Shown here in pieces: positions 7,936 to 17,164 of a stretch of 64,000 bases of DNA. Each line of letters opens with the position of its first letter. Positions within the stretch are counted from its first letter, which is position 1. This DNA comes from an uncultured Dorea sp. (GTDB taxonomy: Bacteria > Bacillota > Clostridia > Lachnospirales > Lachnospiraceae), in assembly GCA_910586965.1 (NCBI GenBank), contig CAJUMF010000015.1, positions 1 through 64,000 of the forward strand, written 5' to 3'. The translations under genes were made by a program, and so were the position numbers. The notes beneath the pieces are model-generated. The model was not told the origin of the DNA. It searched no databases and saw nothing but the letters and a program-made list of their open reading frames with translations.

Positions 7936-10083
7936 ATGAATTACAGAGAAAGAATGCATTTGCTGCGGGAAAAGAAGCTTAAGGATACTTTGGAAAAAAG
8001 GAAACAGAAAGGATATATGGATCTGGATGATAACGGAGGGGTAGGGGTTCCGAAAGATTTTTCTTTTACACCGGTATCGAACAGCAGTGACGGCGGGTTT
8101 TACGGAGCGACAGGGTTCTCTGTCAACATGGCAAGACTTACGGATGCCCATCCGGTCTATGTAGATCCCCTGGAAATACTGGCAGGACGACGGATGGTCA
8201 TGCTCTTGGATTATCAGGGCGGGTGGCCCGGAAAGTGGCCGGAACATCTGATGCCTTATGATGAACTGAAAGAAGAGCTAAGAAAGTATGATATCATTTC
8301 CGGAATCGGAAGCAATCAGCATTATGCATGTGATTATCATATAGGCATCTCACTGGGATATCGGGGACTTATTGAGAAGATCCGTTATTACAGGGAGAAG
8401 AACGGCGAAGAGAAACAGGAGTTTTATGATGCCCATGAGAGAGTGCTGAGAGCATTGCTTCGATTGATTGAAAGGCATATCGATGACATATCCCTTAAAA
8501 TAAGTGTAGAAGAAGATGAAGAGATCAGAGAAAATCTGGAAGAGATGCTTGCGTGCAATGAAAATATTCTTTTTAACCCGCCCCGGACATTTTTGGAAGT
8601 ATGTCAGTGGCTTGGCTGGTTCTATCAAGTGTCCTGGATGTACAACAGAGAAGGGGCCGGTATGCAGATCGATCAGTTCTTATATCCTTTTTATAAAAAG
8701 GATAAGGAAGAAGGGATATTGGACGATGAGAAAGCGACGTTTATCCTTGCCAACCTGCTGCTTTTAAATCCTAACTATTATCAGTTGTCCGGACCGGATG
8801 AGGATGGCAATGACATGACGAATGAGCTTTCTTTTCTGGTGCTTGAGGCGGCTCATTGGCTGAACAGTTCGGCAAATATTACCATCCGGATCCATGATAA
8901 GATCGATGAAGAATTATTCAAAAAGGGAGTGGAGTATTTATTCAAAGATGGCAACGGATGGCCGAGATTTTCCGGGAATAAGGGGCTTATGAATTATGCC
9001 CGCAATGAAAATATGACGAAAAAGATGGCGGCGGAGAGGATTGCGGTCGGATGTAACTGGATGGCGCTCCCGGGAAGAGAATATCCTTTAAATGACTGTG
9101 TAAAAATCAATGTTGCAAAAGTATTCGACGTTGCGTATCACGAGATGATGGAGAAAAACGAATATTCACTGGATATTCTATGGAAAAAATTCGTCTTTCA
9201 CCTTGAGAGGGCTGTTGATGTGACGGCAAGAGGGGTTAATTTTCATCTGGACCATATGCATAGACATATGCCGGAACTGTTCGGCAATCTGCTGATGCAC
9301 AATGCCATCGAACAAGGAGAGGATATGACTCTTTCGGCAGAGTTTATCAATATCGGTATTGACGGCGCAGGAATTGCAGTTGTTGCCGATTCTTTTGCTG
9401 CGCTGGAACAGCGGGCGGTGAATGAACAGTGTCTTAGCTGGGAAGAAATATATTGTGCAGTTTGTGCGGATTTTGAAGGGGAGAATGAGAGGATACAAAA
9501 AATCCTGGATTGTTCTGAGAAATATTGTCAGGGAAGGAGCCAGGGAGACAAATGGGCAGATAAAATCAACAAAGAATTTGCAAGACAGATAAAGTCTTAT
9601 CAAATGCCGGGGAAGAGAAACCTGATTCCGGGCTGGTTTAGCTGGGCGAATACGATCGGACTTGGAAAGTCGGTAGGAGCAACGCCAAATGGCCGTAAGA
9701 GCGGTGCGCCCATCAATCATGGCGCGAATCCAAATGCAGGATTCAGAAAGGACGGTGCGGCAACGGCTATGTCCAACGGAATTGCCATGGTACAGCCGGG
9801 CTTCGGAAACCCGGCACCCTTTCAACTGGAGCTGGATCCGGGGATAGGGGTGCAGGACGGTGGAGTGGAACGAGTGATGGATCTGATCAGAGGGCATTTT
9901 GAAAAGGGCGGCACTTTGATCAATGTGAATATCGTGGATAAGGAAAAGATACTGGCTGCGCACCAGAATCCGGAACTTTATCCGGAACTGGTAGTCAGGG
10001 TGACAGGCTTTACCTCTTATTTTATAACATTGTCCCCGGAATTTCGGAAACTTGTAGTGGACCGTATCATCGATACAATTTAA
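7936..10083 (+). CDS. Glycyl radical enzyme of PFL family, unknown substrate
   Basis: 715 aa with an AGGAGG ribosome binding site. The C-terminal glycyl radical loop is VVRVTGFTSYF, with Gly691 25 residues from the end, as in pyruvate formate-lyase. The thiyl-radical Cys is most likely Cys373 in AVGCNWMALPGREYP. The following residues are Asn-Trp, not the CCVSP of PFL nor the GCVE of diol, choline or hydroxyphenylacetate GREs. It therefore probably does not run the standard Glu-assisted dehydration or lyase chemistry. The sequence is also shorter than most GREs (about 760-850 aa). The setting, with a sugar kinase, sugar ABC importer and SIS isomerase, suggests radical cleavage, dehydration or rearrangement of a carbohydrate. 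The reaction is unknown. Confidence 0.93.
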   Translation: MNYRERMHLLREKKLKDTLEKRKQKGYMDLDDNGGVGVPKDFSFTPVSNSSDGGFYGATGFSVNMARLTDAHPVYVDPLEILAGRRMVMLLDYQGGWPGKWPEHLMPYDELKEELRKYDIISGIGSNQHYACDYHIGISLGYRGLIEKIRYYREKNGEEKQEFYDAHERVLRALLRLIERHIDDISLKISVEEDEEIRENLEEMLACNENILFNPPRTFLEVCQWLGWFYQVSWMYNREGAGMQIDQFLYPFYKKDKEEGILDDEKATFILANLLLLNPNYYQLSGPDEDGNDMTNELSFLVLEAAHWLNSSANITIRIHDKIDEELFKKGVEYLFKDGNGWPRFSGNKGLMNYARNENMTKKMAAERIAVGCNWMALPGREYPLNDCVKINVAKVFDVAYHEMMEKNEYSLDILWKKFVFHLERAVDVTARGVNFHLDHMHRHMPELFGNLLMHNAIEQGEDMTLSAEFINIGIDGAGIAVVADSFAALEQRAVNEQCLSWEEIYCAVCADFEGENERIQKILDCSEKYCQGRSQGDKWADKINKEFARQIKSYQMPGKRNLIPGWFSWANTIGLGKSVGATPNGRKSGAPINHGANPNAGFRKDGAATAMSNGIAMVQPGFGNPAPFQLELDPGIGVQDGGVERVMDLIRGHFEKGGTLINVNIVDKEKILAAHQNPELYPELVVRVTGFTSYFITLSPEFRKLVVDRIIDTI

Positions 10084-10099
10084 AACAGAAGAGTGGTTT

Positions 10100-11836
10100 A
10101 TGGGAAAAAGAAGGAAAAGTATACAGGCAAATTTGTTATTTTATTTTTGTGTTCTTATTTTTTTATCGGTTGCCGTTTTGGCGGTGATGCTGAGTATCAA
10201 TACATCTCAGGTTGTTTTAGATTATACAAAAGAAGAGATATCCAATGGCTTGAAACAGATAGAAAAAAGTGTGGATGGAAGGCTTTTGCAGGCTGCGGAA
10301 TGTTTCAGCTCAATCATATTAGATGATAATATCGAGGATTCTTTAAAAGAAAAGTATGATATCGATATGAGTTCGGGCTTTATCCGGGCGCAAAATGTCT
10401 CCAAGAGACTATGGCTGCTAAAAAAGTCATATCCGTATGTAAGCGCAATCTATATTTATGACGTAAGAAATCAGTGTTTTTACCACTCGGAGAACAAATT
10501 CATCCATGAGCCGCAGTTTGAAACGACGGAGCTGTATAAGAAATTTATCGCGCATGAAAATTATTACGAATGGAAAGACATTAAAAATGTGCCGGGGATG
10601 CCGTGGGAAAGTGACAAAGGGTACTTAACGTGCGCGCTGCCCATGAGAGAGAATGTAAAAAAAGAGGTTCTTGGATATATATTTGTCAGTGTTGACATTA
10701 AAGAGATTTTTGAATATATTGAGGATTTCGAGATCATCAATTCCCAGAGTGTGTTTCTTATCTCAGAGGAAAACCAGTTGTTAGGCTCCGCTCTGGAAGT
10801 GTCCGAAGAGGCAGATGAACATTCAAATTATCTGTACACTGCCGAGTCTCCCAATACAGGCTTGAAATATGGTATGCTGATCCCGTATCAGAATATTTAT
10901 TCATCCATATACAGAATATGGAAACTGGCGCTTATTTTTATGTTACCTGTTATCGCTATGGCGTTTTTCCTTTCCTATATCTTCAGCAAAAAGATATACC
11001 GTCCGATCTTCACATTGACGGAACATATGAAGAAAGTTGTGATCGTTGACGGAGAGAAAACGCTGATCGAGGAAAAACGGGAGGACGAATTCGGGGTTTT
11101 GTATGAAAGCTTTAACCAGATGGTGCTTGAAAATGGGAATCTGATGAAAAAACTGGCAGATGAACAGGAAAAGCAGAGGATTATCCAGTTGAGATTATTT
11201 CAGGAACAGATCAATCCCCATTTTTTGTACAATACACTGAATTCCATCTACTGTCTGTCCAATATTTACCATGTCCGGGAGATTGCGGACCTGTCCGAGG
11301 CTTTGACGAATTTTTACAGATTGAGTTTGAATAAAGGCAAAGAAATGATCACAATCCGCGATACACTGCAGCATATCAAATATTATCTGAAAATCCAGAA
11401 TGTGCGCTACCGGGGGCGCTATGAGCTGTTCATAAACGTTAAAGAAGATCTGATGGATGTGAAGATCCCTGAATTGATCGTACAGCCGTTAGTTGAAAAT
11501 TGTATTGAGCACGGTCTAAAGGATGTGAAATATCCTCCTGTTATACGGCTTGATATTCAGGATGACAATGGTCAATTAAAAATATCTGTGTCAGACAACG
11601 GCTCGGGGATCAGCAGTTCAAAGCAATATGAAATACAAAAAATATTTAAGGATAACACCGGGGAAGCTTTGGAGGCATTTGCTTTAAAAAATATTCACGA
11701 CAGGTTGAAGCTGTATTATGGGAAAGACAGCAGTCTGATCATTTACAGTGAGGCGGGTAATGGAACCAGAATAGAAATCACGATTCCAATGCAGGATGGA
11801 GGAAAACAGAATGTACAGGATACTGATCGTAGATGA
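10100..11836 (+). CDS. Sensor histidine kinase, YesM type
   Basis: 578 aa, starting 17 nt after the GRE stop. There are two membrane segments (about residues 15-37 and 275-297) flanking an extracellular sensor domain, then a HAMP-like linker. The His_kinase domain contains the phosphoacceptor in FQEQINPHFLYNTLNS, and HATPase has LVENCIEHG and DNGSGI. It is the kinase class that works with AraC-type YesN regulators on carbohydrate uptake operons of Firmicutes. The response regulator overlaps its 3' end. It probably senses the extracellular substrate or the substrate-loaded binding protein. Confidence 0.93.
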   Translation: MGKRRKSIQANLLFYFCVLIFLSVAVLAVMLSINTSQVVLDYTKEEISNGLKQIEKSVDGRLLQAAECFSSIILDDNIEDSLKEKYDIDMSSGFIRAQNVSKRLWLLKKSYPYVSAIYIYDVRNQCFYHSENKFIHEPQFETTELYKKFIAHENYYEWKDIKNVPGMPWESDKGYLTCALPMRENVKKEVLGYIFVSVDIKEIFEYIEDFEIINSQSVFLISEENQLLGSALEVSEEADEHSNYLYTAESPNTGLKYGMLIPYQNIYSSIYRIWKLALIFMLPVIAMAFFLSYIFSKKIYRPIFTLTEHMKKVVIVDGEKTLIEEKREDEFGVLYESFNQMVLENGNLMKKLADEQEKQRIIQLRLFQEQINPHFLYNTLNSIYCLSNIYHVREIADLSEALTNFYRLSLNKGKEMITIRDTLQHIKYYLKIQNVRYRGRYELFINVKEDLMDVKIPELIVQPLVENCIEHGLKDVKYPPVIRLDIQDDNGQLKISVSDNGSGISSSKQYEIQKIFKDNTGEALEAFALKNIHDRLKLYYGKDSSLIIYSEAGNGTRIEITIPMQDGGKQNVQDTDRR

Positions 11837-13256
11837 CGATCCATGGATGGTTGAATATCTTTCAAAATGTATCTCATGGAAAAGTCTGGATATTACAGAA
11901 GTTTTTGAGGCAAAGAGCGGGGAGGCCGCGTCAGAGATATTACAGGAGCATAGAATAAATATTGTCATTTCGGATGTGAAGATGGGGGAGAAAGACGGTC
12001 TTTTGCTATTGAAGGAAATCAGGGAGATGGATCCCATGATAAAAGTTATACTGCTCAGCGGAATTGATTCGGCAAAGAATGTTAGGGAGGCTTTTCGGAC
12101 CGGAGCGGTTGATTTTTTATTTAAGCCGGTAGATACCGATGCGCTTAAGAAGCTGATTGGAACCACCATAGAAAGCATAGAAAAAGAGAGAGAGGAACAT
12201 GCAGTAGCGGGGCTTATCAGGGAAAGATGCGATGACATCACGATGCTTCCTAGGTGGATGGGAGAAGACCGGTCCAAAAGAGTATATATTATAAAAGGAA
12301 ATATCTATGCGGTCAGAGAGGAGATACGAAAGATGCCCGGAATCAGAGGCCATATGGCAATTGGGATTCTGGAAGAGGAGTTAGTAGTCATACATGAAAC
12401 CTGTGCGGCTAAACCGGAGAATATTGAGCTTAAGATGACTGCGGGGAATACTTATATGGGGATCAGCGGCAGATTTACAGATATACAGAATGTAAAGATC
12501 ATGTACGAGGAGGCAGGAAAAGCCCTTGACCAGAGATTCTACGACAAAGAGAAAAAAGTCTTTTTTGTCTCAGAAAGCCGGAATGATAAAGTCTTTTTGC
12601 TGCTTCAGGATGTAAATCTTTTTTCAAATATTATAAAAGCCGGGAAATATAAAGAAGCAGAAGAAGTGTTAGAGAAGATATTTTCCGGAATGAAGGAAGC
12701 GATGGTTTCTCTTGCGGCAGTTCATACGATACAGATCCATCTGCTGGATACTTTTTATCAGTTGATCGACCGGTCAAACCAGAATCCGGAACAGATATTC
12801 TCCGGAGAATTTGCACTCAGACCGCATTATGAGCGTTTGCAGTTTGGGAGTATAGAAAGGATGCACGGCTGGATGTCTGCATGTCTCAGGCATTGCATAG
12901 ACAGTCTGAAAGACGAGGGGAAAGGTTCTAAAAGAAAGATCATCAGGGATATTGAGGACATCATTGCAGGGAATCTGGATAAAGAGGTATCACTGGAAAA
13001 AATTGCGCTTCAATTGTATCTGAATCCTTCTTATCTAAGCAGGCTTTTTAAAGAAAATGTGGGCAAATCTTTCACGAAATATGTTATGGAAAAAAGAATA
13101 GAAAAAGCAAAGGAACTGCTGAGGGAAGAAAACTATAAAATATATGAGATTGGGGAATTTGTAGGATATGAGAACACGAAATATTTTAACAAAGTTTTTA
13201 AAGAGATGGTAGGCATCACACCAAAAGAGTATCGGGAAAAATGCAATCATGCATGA
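11811..13256 (+). CDS. Response regulator with AraC DNA-binding domain, YesN type
   Basis: 481 aa. The start at 11811 is chosen because GGAGGA (11798-11803) is correctly spaced before it; an in-frame ATG at 11796 has no such site. The N-terminal receiver domain (ILIVDDDPW, VISDVKMGEKDG, LFKPVD) is followed by a middle region of about 270 aa of unknown fold. The C-terminal double-HTH AraC domain has SLEKIALQLYLNPSYLSRLFKE and YEIGEFVGYENTKYFNKVFKE. It overlaps the kinase gene by 26 nt. By family it should activate the operon and perhaps other uptake genes in response to substrate. Confidence 0.93.
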   Translation: MYRILIVDDDPWMVEYLSKCISWKSLDITEVFEAKSGEAASEILQEHRINIVISDVKMGEKDGLLLLKEIREMDPMIKVILLSGIDSAKNVREAFRTGAVDFLFKPVDTDALKKLIGTTIESIEKEREEHAVAGLIRERCDDITMLPRWMGEDRSKRVYIIKGNIYAVREEIRKMPGIRGHMAIGILEEELVVIHETCAAKPENIELKMTAGNTYMGISGRFTDIQNVKIMYEEAGKALDQRFYDKEKKVFFVSESRNDKVFLLLQDVNLFSNIIKAGKYKEAEEVLEKIFSGMKEAMVSLAAVHTIQIHLLDTFYQLIDRSNQNPEQIFSGEFALRPHYERLQFGSIERMHGWMSACLRHCIDSLKDEGKGSKRKIIRDIEDIIAGNLDKEVSLEKIALQLYLNPSYLSRLFKENVGKSFTKYVMEKRIEKAKELLREENYKIYEIGEFVGYENTKYFNKVFKEMVGITPKEYREKCNHA

Positions 13257-13396
13257 AACCAGATGAAGTCAAAAAAGTGGAAAATATGTCAGATGTGATA
13301 CGTTGTGGAAAGAGTACCGGGTATTCTATAATGAATGAAAATGATAGAGGTGCATTTCTAAAAAGTAAATTTTCAAAAAAGATAAGGAGAAACGAT

Positions 13397-14695
13397 ATGA
13401 AGAAAAGGATATTTGCGGCGTTGATGTGTATGACTTTGGCTGTAAGCATGATAAGCGGATGCAGTTCGGGAAAAAGTAATGGCGGCGAATCGGCAGGAAG
13501 CGGCGAAACCGGCGGCGGGGAACAGTCCGGTAATAAGCTTGTCTTCTGGACCTTACAGCAGTCCAGTAAGGATATCGAAACGGCCCAGAATGAAGCCGTA
13601 GAAGAATTCGAAAAAGAGTATGGCTGTGAAGTGGAGATCACTGCTTTTCCATATACGGAGCTGAGGGACAAACTGATCACAGCTCTGTCAGGAGGGAAAG
13701 GACCGGATATTGTCATGATGGATCAGATCTGGACCGGACAGTACGCTTCTTCCGGATTTGTGTATGATCTGGGAGAGTTTATCGAGAAAGAAGACGGTAT
13801 TCTGAAAGAGGATTACTTCCCGGGAGCGTGGGATTCCTGCAGTTATCTGGGAAAGACATATGGTCTTCCCTTTGATGTAGGTGTATGGGGTATGCTTTAC
13901 TATAATAAGGATATGTTTAAAAAGGCCGGGCTTGATCCGGAAAAAGCTCCTGAGACATGGGAGGAACTGCTAGATTACGGAAAGAAGATGACGACAGACA
14001 CCCAGTATGGAATCGCCACATGGATCGGTACAGGAGACGCCGTGCAGTGTATGGTTGACGCATTTACATTTTCCGGGGGAGGAGCGCTTGTAAGCGACGA
14101 TCATACGGAGGTGCTGTTAAACAGTGAAGAAGGAATTGCGGCCTTGGATTTCTGGAATGAGTGTTCTAAGATCAGTTCTCCGGGAGTAGCCGGGCGCGGA
14201 GAAGATGATTCATTCAAGCTTTTTGCTTCCGGACAGTGTGCGATGGCATATTACGGTGAATGGGGACAGGATACGCTGGCAAGTATGGCGCCGGATATGG
14301 ATTACGGTGTTGCGCTGCTTCCCGTGCCGGAAGGAGGGACATCCATAGGAACTCTGGGCGGATTTAATCTTGGAATCAATGCGAATTCGGAGAATAAAGA
14401 GTTGGCGTGGGACTTCATCAAATATACAACACGCGAGGATGTGAATGAAAAAATCGTAGATCTGACACCGGCGAACAAAAATGCTGCAGCAAAGTTTTTG
14501 AATGAAAACAGGAAATATCCGGATGCGATCACCGAGCAGCTTGAGAAGGCCCTGTTCAGACCTACACTGCCGAATTATCCGGAGATGGCTGAGATTCAGA
14601 GAACTGCGACACAGAGCGTTATCTTGGGCGAATGTGACAGTAAAACGGCTCTTGATAAAGCGGCAGAAGGAGTAAAAGGATTGCTTAAAAAGTAA
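13397..14695 (+). CDS. Sugar ABC transporter substrate-binding lipoprotein
   Basis: 432 aa from ATG 13397 (AAGGAGAAACGAT upstream). Earlier in-frame codons back to 13241 are untranslated leader. The lipobox is MISGC, with the Cys near residue 22, followed by a Gly/Ser-rich linker typical of Gram-positive binding lipoproteins. The body is SBP_bac_1 type (NKLVFWTLQQSSKD, GPDIVMMDQIWTGQYA, GKTYGLPFDVGVWGMLYYN), i.e. the MalE/UgpB group for oligosaccharides and polyols. Together with the two permeases it forms the importer of the GRE operon. No ATPase is encoded here; such importers commonly share an MsmK/UgpC-type ATPase encoded elsewhere. Confidence 0.93.
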   Translation: MKKRIFAALMCMTLAVSMISGCSSGKSNGGESAGSGETGGGEQSGNKLVFWTLQQSSKDIETAQNEAVEEFEKEYGCEVEITAFPYTELRDKLITALSGGKGPDIVMMDQIWTGQYASSGFVYDLGEFIEKEDGILKEDYFPGAWDSCSYLGKTYGLPFDVGVWGMLYYNKDMFKKAGLDPEKAPETWEELLDYGKKMTTDTQYGIATWIGTGDAVQCMVDAFTFSGGGALVSDDHTEVLLNSEEGIAALDFWNECSKISSPGVAGRGEDDSFKLFASGQCAMAYYGEWGQDTLASMAPDMDYGVALLPVPEGGTSIGTLGGFNLGINANSENKELAWDFIKYTTREDVNEKIVDLTPANKNAAAKFLNENRKYPDAITEQLEKALFRPTLPNYPEMAEIQRTATQSVILGECDSKTALDKAAEGVKGLLKK

Positions 14696-14711
14696 TGATT
14701 AAAGGAGAAAA

Positions 14712-15596
14712 ATGGGTAAAAAGAAGAAGGGATACGACTCACCGCTGCTGGGTATCATCTTTACAGCTCCCACGATCATATTGATGATAACTCTGCTGTT
14801 TGGCCCCATGGTCTATCAGGGGATCATGTCGTTGTATGATTATAATCTGATGGGGGCAGGAAAGGAGTTTACAGGAGTAAGCGGGTATATAGATCTATTC
14901 AGGACTCCCGGAACCATACAGATCTTTAAAAATGCAGTTGTCTGGACAGTATGTGTTACCTGTCTGCAGTTTCTTGTGGGACTTTGGGCGGCTTTAACGG
15001 TGAATCGGAAATTTTTTGCACATTCTTTTTTTAAAGCATTGATCGTTGTGCCATGGATCATCCCTGGAACTGTGGCGGCTATGATCTGGCGGCTTTTCTA
15101 TAATGCCCAGCTTGGTTTTTTAAATACGGCATTGCAGAGGATTGAAATCTTAGACAGGTATGTTGACTGGCTGGGAGAGCCGCAGCTTGCCATGGGATCG
15201 GCTGTACTGGTTGCTGTCTGGAAGGGCTTTGGTTTTTCGGCATTGATGTATATGGCGGGGTTACAGAGTATCCCTCAGGAGCTATATGAAGCAGGAGCGG
15301 TGGACGGAGTGAATGCGCTGCAGAAGTTTTTTTACATTACGCTTCCAGGGATGTCAAATATAATCAAAACCACATTGTTGCTTACCGGAATATGGACATT
15401 TAATTATTTTGAAATAATCTATGTACTTACAGGAGGGGGACCTCTCAATAAAACACATATCCCGGTTACATATATCTATGAGATGGCATTTAAAAATGCG
15501 AACATGGGGGCCTCCTCAAGGCTTGCCGTTATAAGCATGATATTGGTCGGCATAGTGGCAGTCGTATATTTGAAACTAACGGATAAAAAAGAATAG
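14712..15596 (+). CDS. Sugar ABC transporter permease, MalF/UgpA type
   Basis: 294 aa with about six membrane helices. The cytoplasmic EAA loop reads QELYEAGAVDGVNALQKFFY...LPG, matching the CUT1 consensus. AAAGGAG precedes the start and the gene begins 16 nt after the binding-protein stop. It pairs with the permease encoded 10 nt downstream. Confidence 0.93.
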   Translation: MGKKKKGYDSPLLGIIFTAPTIILMITLLFGPMVYQGIMSLYDYNLMGAGKEFTGVSGYIDLFRTPGTIQIFKNAVVWTVCVTCLQFLVGLWAALTVNRKFFAHSFFKALIVVPWIIPGTVAAMIWRLFYNAQLGFLNTALQRIEILDRYVDWLGEPQLAMGSAVLVAVWKGFGFSALMYMAGLQSIPQELYEAGAVDGVNALQKFFYITLPGMSNIIKTTLLLTGIWTFNYFEIIYVLTGGGPLNKTHIPVTYIYEMAFKNANMGASSRLAVISMILVGIVAVVYLKLTDKKE

Positions 15597-15606
15597 GGGC
15601 GGTAAG

Positions 15607-16437
15607 ATGAATAAAAAACGAATATGGAAAATAGGCTGGCTGCTGTCGCTTTTGCTCTTGTTGTTTTTTGTGTGTTTTCCGTTGGTTCAGATGTTTTCGG
15701 TGGCTTTTAAGGATACAACAGAACAGTTTGCTCTGCCGGTGACATTTCTGCCGCGGCACTGGACGCTGGAAAATTTCAGGCAGGCAATTGCATATGAGGC
15801 ATTCCGCACATATTTTAAAAACAGTCTGATTGTTGCTGTTGTCACTACATCTCTGACGATCGTAATATCGCTTTTGGGCGCATACGGGTTTACAAGAACG
15901 CATTTTCCGGGCAGAAAAGTGTTTTTGATGATGGTTTTATTCAGCCAGATAATCTGTCTTGCTGCGATATCGGTTCCGGTATATCGAATTATATCGAAGC
16001 TTAATCTGACAGATACGTATACGGGCCTTATCATCAGCTATCTTGCTTATACGGTCCCTGTAGGGATCTGGCTATTGAGAGGATTCATACAGGGAATACC
16101 GGTTGAGCTGGAGGAGTCGGCGAGAGTCGACGGAGCATCAAAATTCCAGGCATTTTACAAGGTGGTACTTCCGCTGCTGAGACCGGGAATAGGAGCCGCG
16201 GGCGCTTATGTATTCTTCCTCTCGTGGCAGGAATTCCTTTTCTCGCTGATCATTATGACAGATAAAAGCAAACGGACGCTTCCGACGGGAATCATGGATT
16301 ATGTAGGACAATATGAGACAAGCTGGGGAAGCATGATGGCAAGTTCCATCTTATTGGCACTGCCGGTATTTGTGATCTTTGCCGCAGTACAGAAGCAGTT
16401 GGTTGCGGGATTGACAGATGGAGCTGTAAAGGGGTAG
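15607..16437 (+). CDS. Sugar ABC transporter permease, MalG/UgpE type
   Basis: 276 aa and about six membrane helices. The EAA loop VELEESARVDGASKFQAFYK...LPLLRPG is near-consensus for the second CUT1 permease. It sits 10 nt after the first permease, with GGGGCGG upstream of the start. The operon lacks a transporter ATPase, so energy coupling must come from a shared subunit. Confidence 0.93.
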   Translation: MNKKRIWKIGWLLSLLLLLFFVCFPLVQMFSVAFKDTTEQFALPVTFLPRHWTLENFRQAIAYEAFRTYFKNSLIVAVVTTSLTIVISLLGAYGFTRTHFPGRKVFLMMVLFSQIICLAAISVPVYRIISKLNLTDTYTGLIISYLAYTVPVGIWLLRGFIQGIPVELEESARVDGASKFQAFYKVVLPLLRPGIGAAGAYVFFLSWQEFLFSLIIMTDKSKRTLPTGIMDYVGQYETSWGSMMASSILLALPVFVIFAAVQKQLVAGLTDGAVKG

Positions 16438-16444
16438 AAGAAAT

Positions 16445-17092
16445 ATGGAAGGTGTACTTGAGAGATTACTGGAAAGCTATCCGGATCTTGCAGGCAATGT
16501 TCCGGAAATTATAAAGGCATATGAAACGATCGTTGATTGTTATGACAGAAAAGGAAAGCTTTTGCTGTGCGGAAACGGGGGAAGTGCTTCTGACTGTGAC
16601 CATATAGCGGGGGAACTGTTAAAAGGATTTATGCAGAAGAGGAAATTACCCGGGGAATTGAGGGATGAATTCGTGAAGTATGGGGCAGACGAGACCTTCG
16701 CCGATAATCTGCAGGGCGCGCTTGCGGCTGTTTCCCTGGTCAGTCAGACGGCTTTTTCAACGGCATTTTTAAATGATGTAAATCCGTGGTTTGTCTATGC
16801 CCAGCAAGTATACGCACTGGGAAAGGAAAAGGATGTATTCATCGGGATCAGTACGTCGGGAAATTCTGAGAATGTGATAAATGCGGCAATCGTCGCAAAA
16901 CAAAAGAAAATGAAAGTGATCGTCCTGACAGGAGAAAACGGAGGGAAATTGGGCGAGATCAGTGATATCGCCATAAAAGTACCCGCCAGAGAAACTTACC
17001 GTGTGCAGGAATATCATGTGCCGGTATATCATGCGCTTTGTGAGATGATAGAACGTCATTACTGGAAGGACAAAATGACCAGTTCTTGTTAG
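16445..17092 (+). CDS. SIS-domain sugar-phosphate isomerase-like protein (GmhA/DiaA group)
   Basis: 215 aa. Phosphosugar-binding SIS motifs are LLLCGNGGSASDCDHIAGEL (about 38-57) and GISTSGNSENVINA (about 136-149), as in sedoheptulose-7-phosphate isomerase GmhA and DiaA. It starts 7 nt after the permease stop and is the last gene before a terminator, so it belongs to the GRE operon. In this context it could isomerise the phosphorylated sugar upstream or downstream of the GRE step. The actual substrate cannot be read from the sequence. Confidence 0.9.
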   Translation: MEGVLERLLESYPDLAGNVPEIIKAYETIVDCYDRKGKLLLCGNGGSASDCDHIAGELLKGFMQKRKLPGELRDEFVKYGADETFADNLQGALAAVSLVSQTAFSTAFLNDVNPWFVYAQQVYALGKEKDVFIGISTSGNSENVINAAIVAKQKKMKVIVLTGENGGKLGEISDIAIKVPARETYRVQEYHVPVYHALCEMIERHYWKDKMTSSC

Positions 17093-17117
17093 GAAAAGGT
17101 TCAATGAATATGTATGC

Positions 17118-17156
17118 AGGAGATGTGTAGAGTGTTCTATGCATCTCCTAATTTTT
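17118..17156 (+). terminator. Terminator of the GRE operon
   Basis: AGGAGATGTGTAGA pairs with TCTATGCATCTCCT (two mismatches) around a GTGT loop and is followed by AATTTTT. It lies between the SIS gene and the convergent ABC permease gene and may serve both. Confidence 0.75.
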
Positions 17157-17164
17157 GCGGATTT

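Noticed and set aside
9178..9963. 261-aa minus-strand frame inside the GRE gene
   Set aside because: Antisense shadow; the GRE frame carries the catalytic Cys and glycyl radical motifs.
13241..13396. In-frame extension upstream of the sugar-binding lipoprotein
   Set aside because: It would place 52 polar residues before the signal peptide; a good ribosome binding site precedes ATG 13397.
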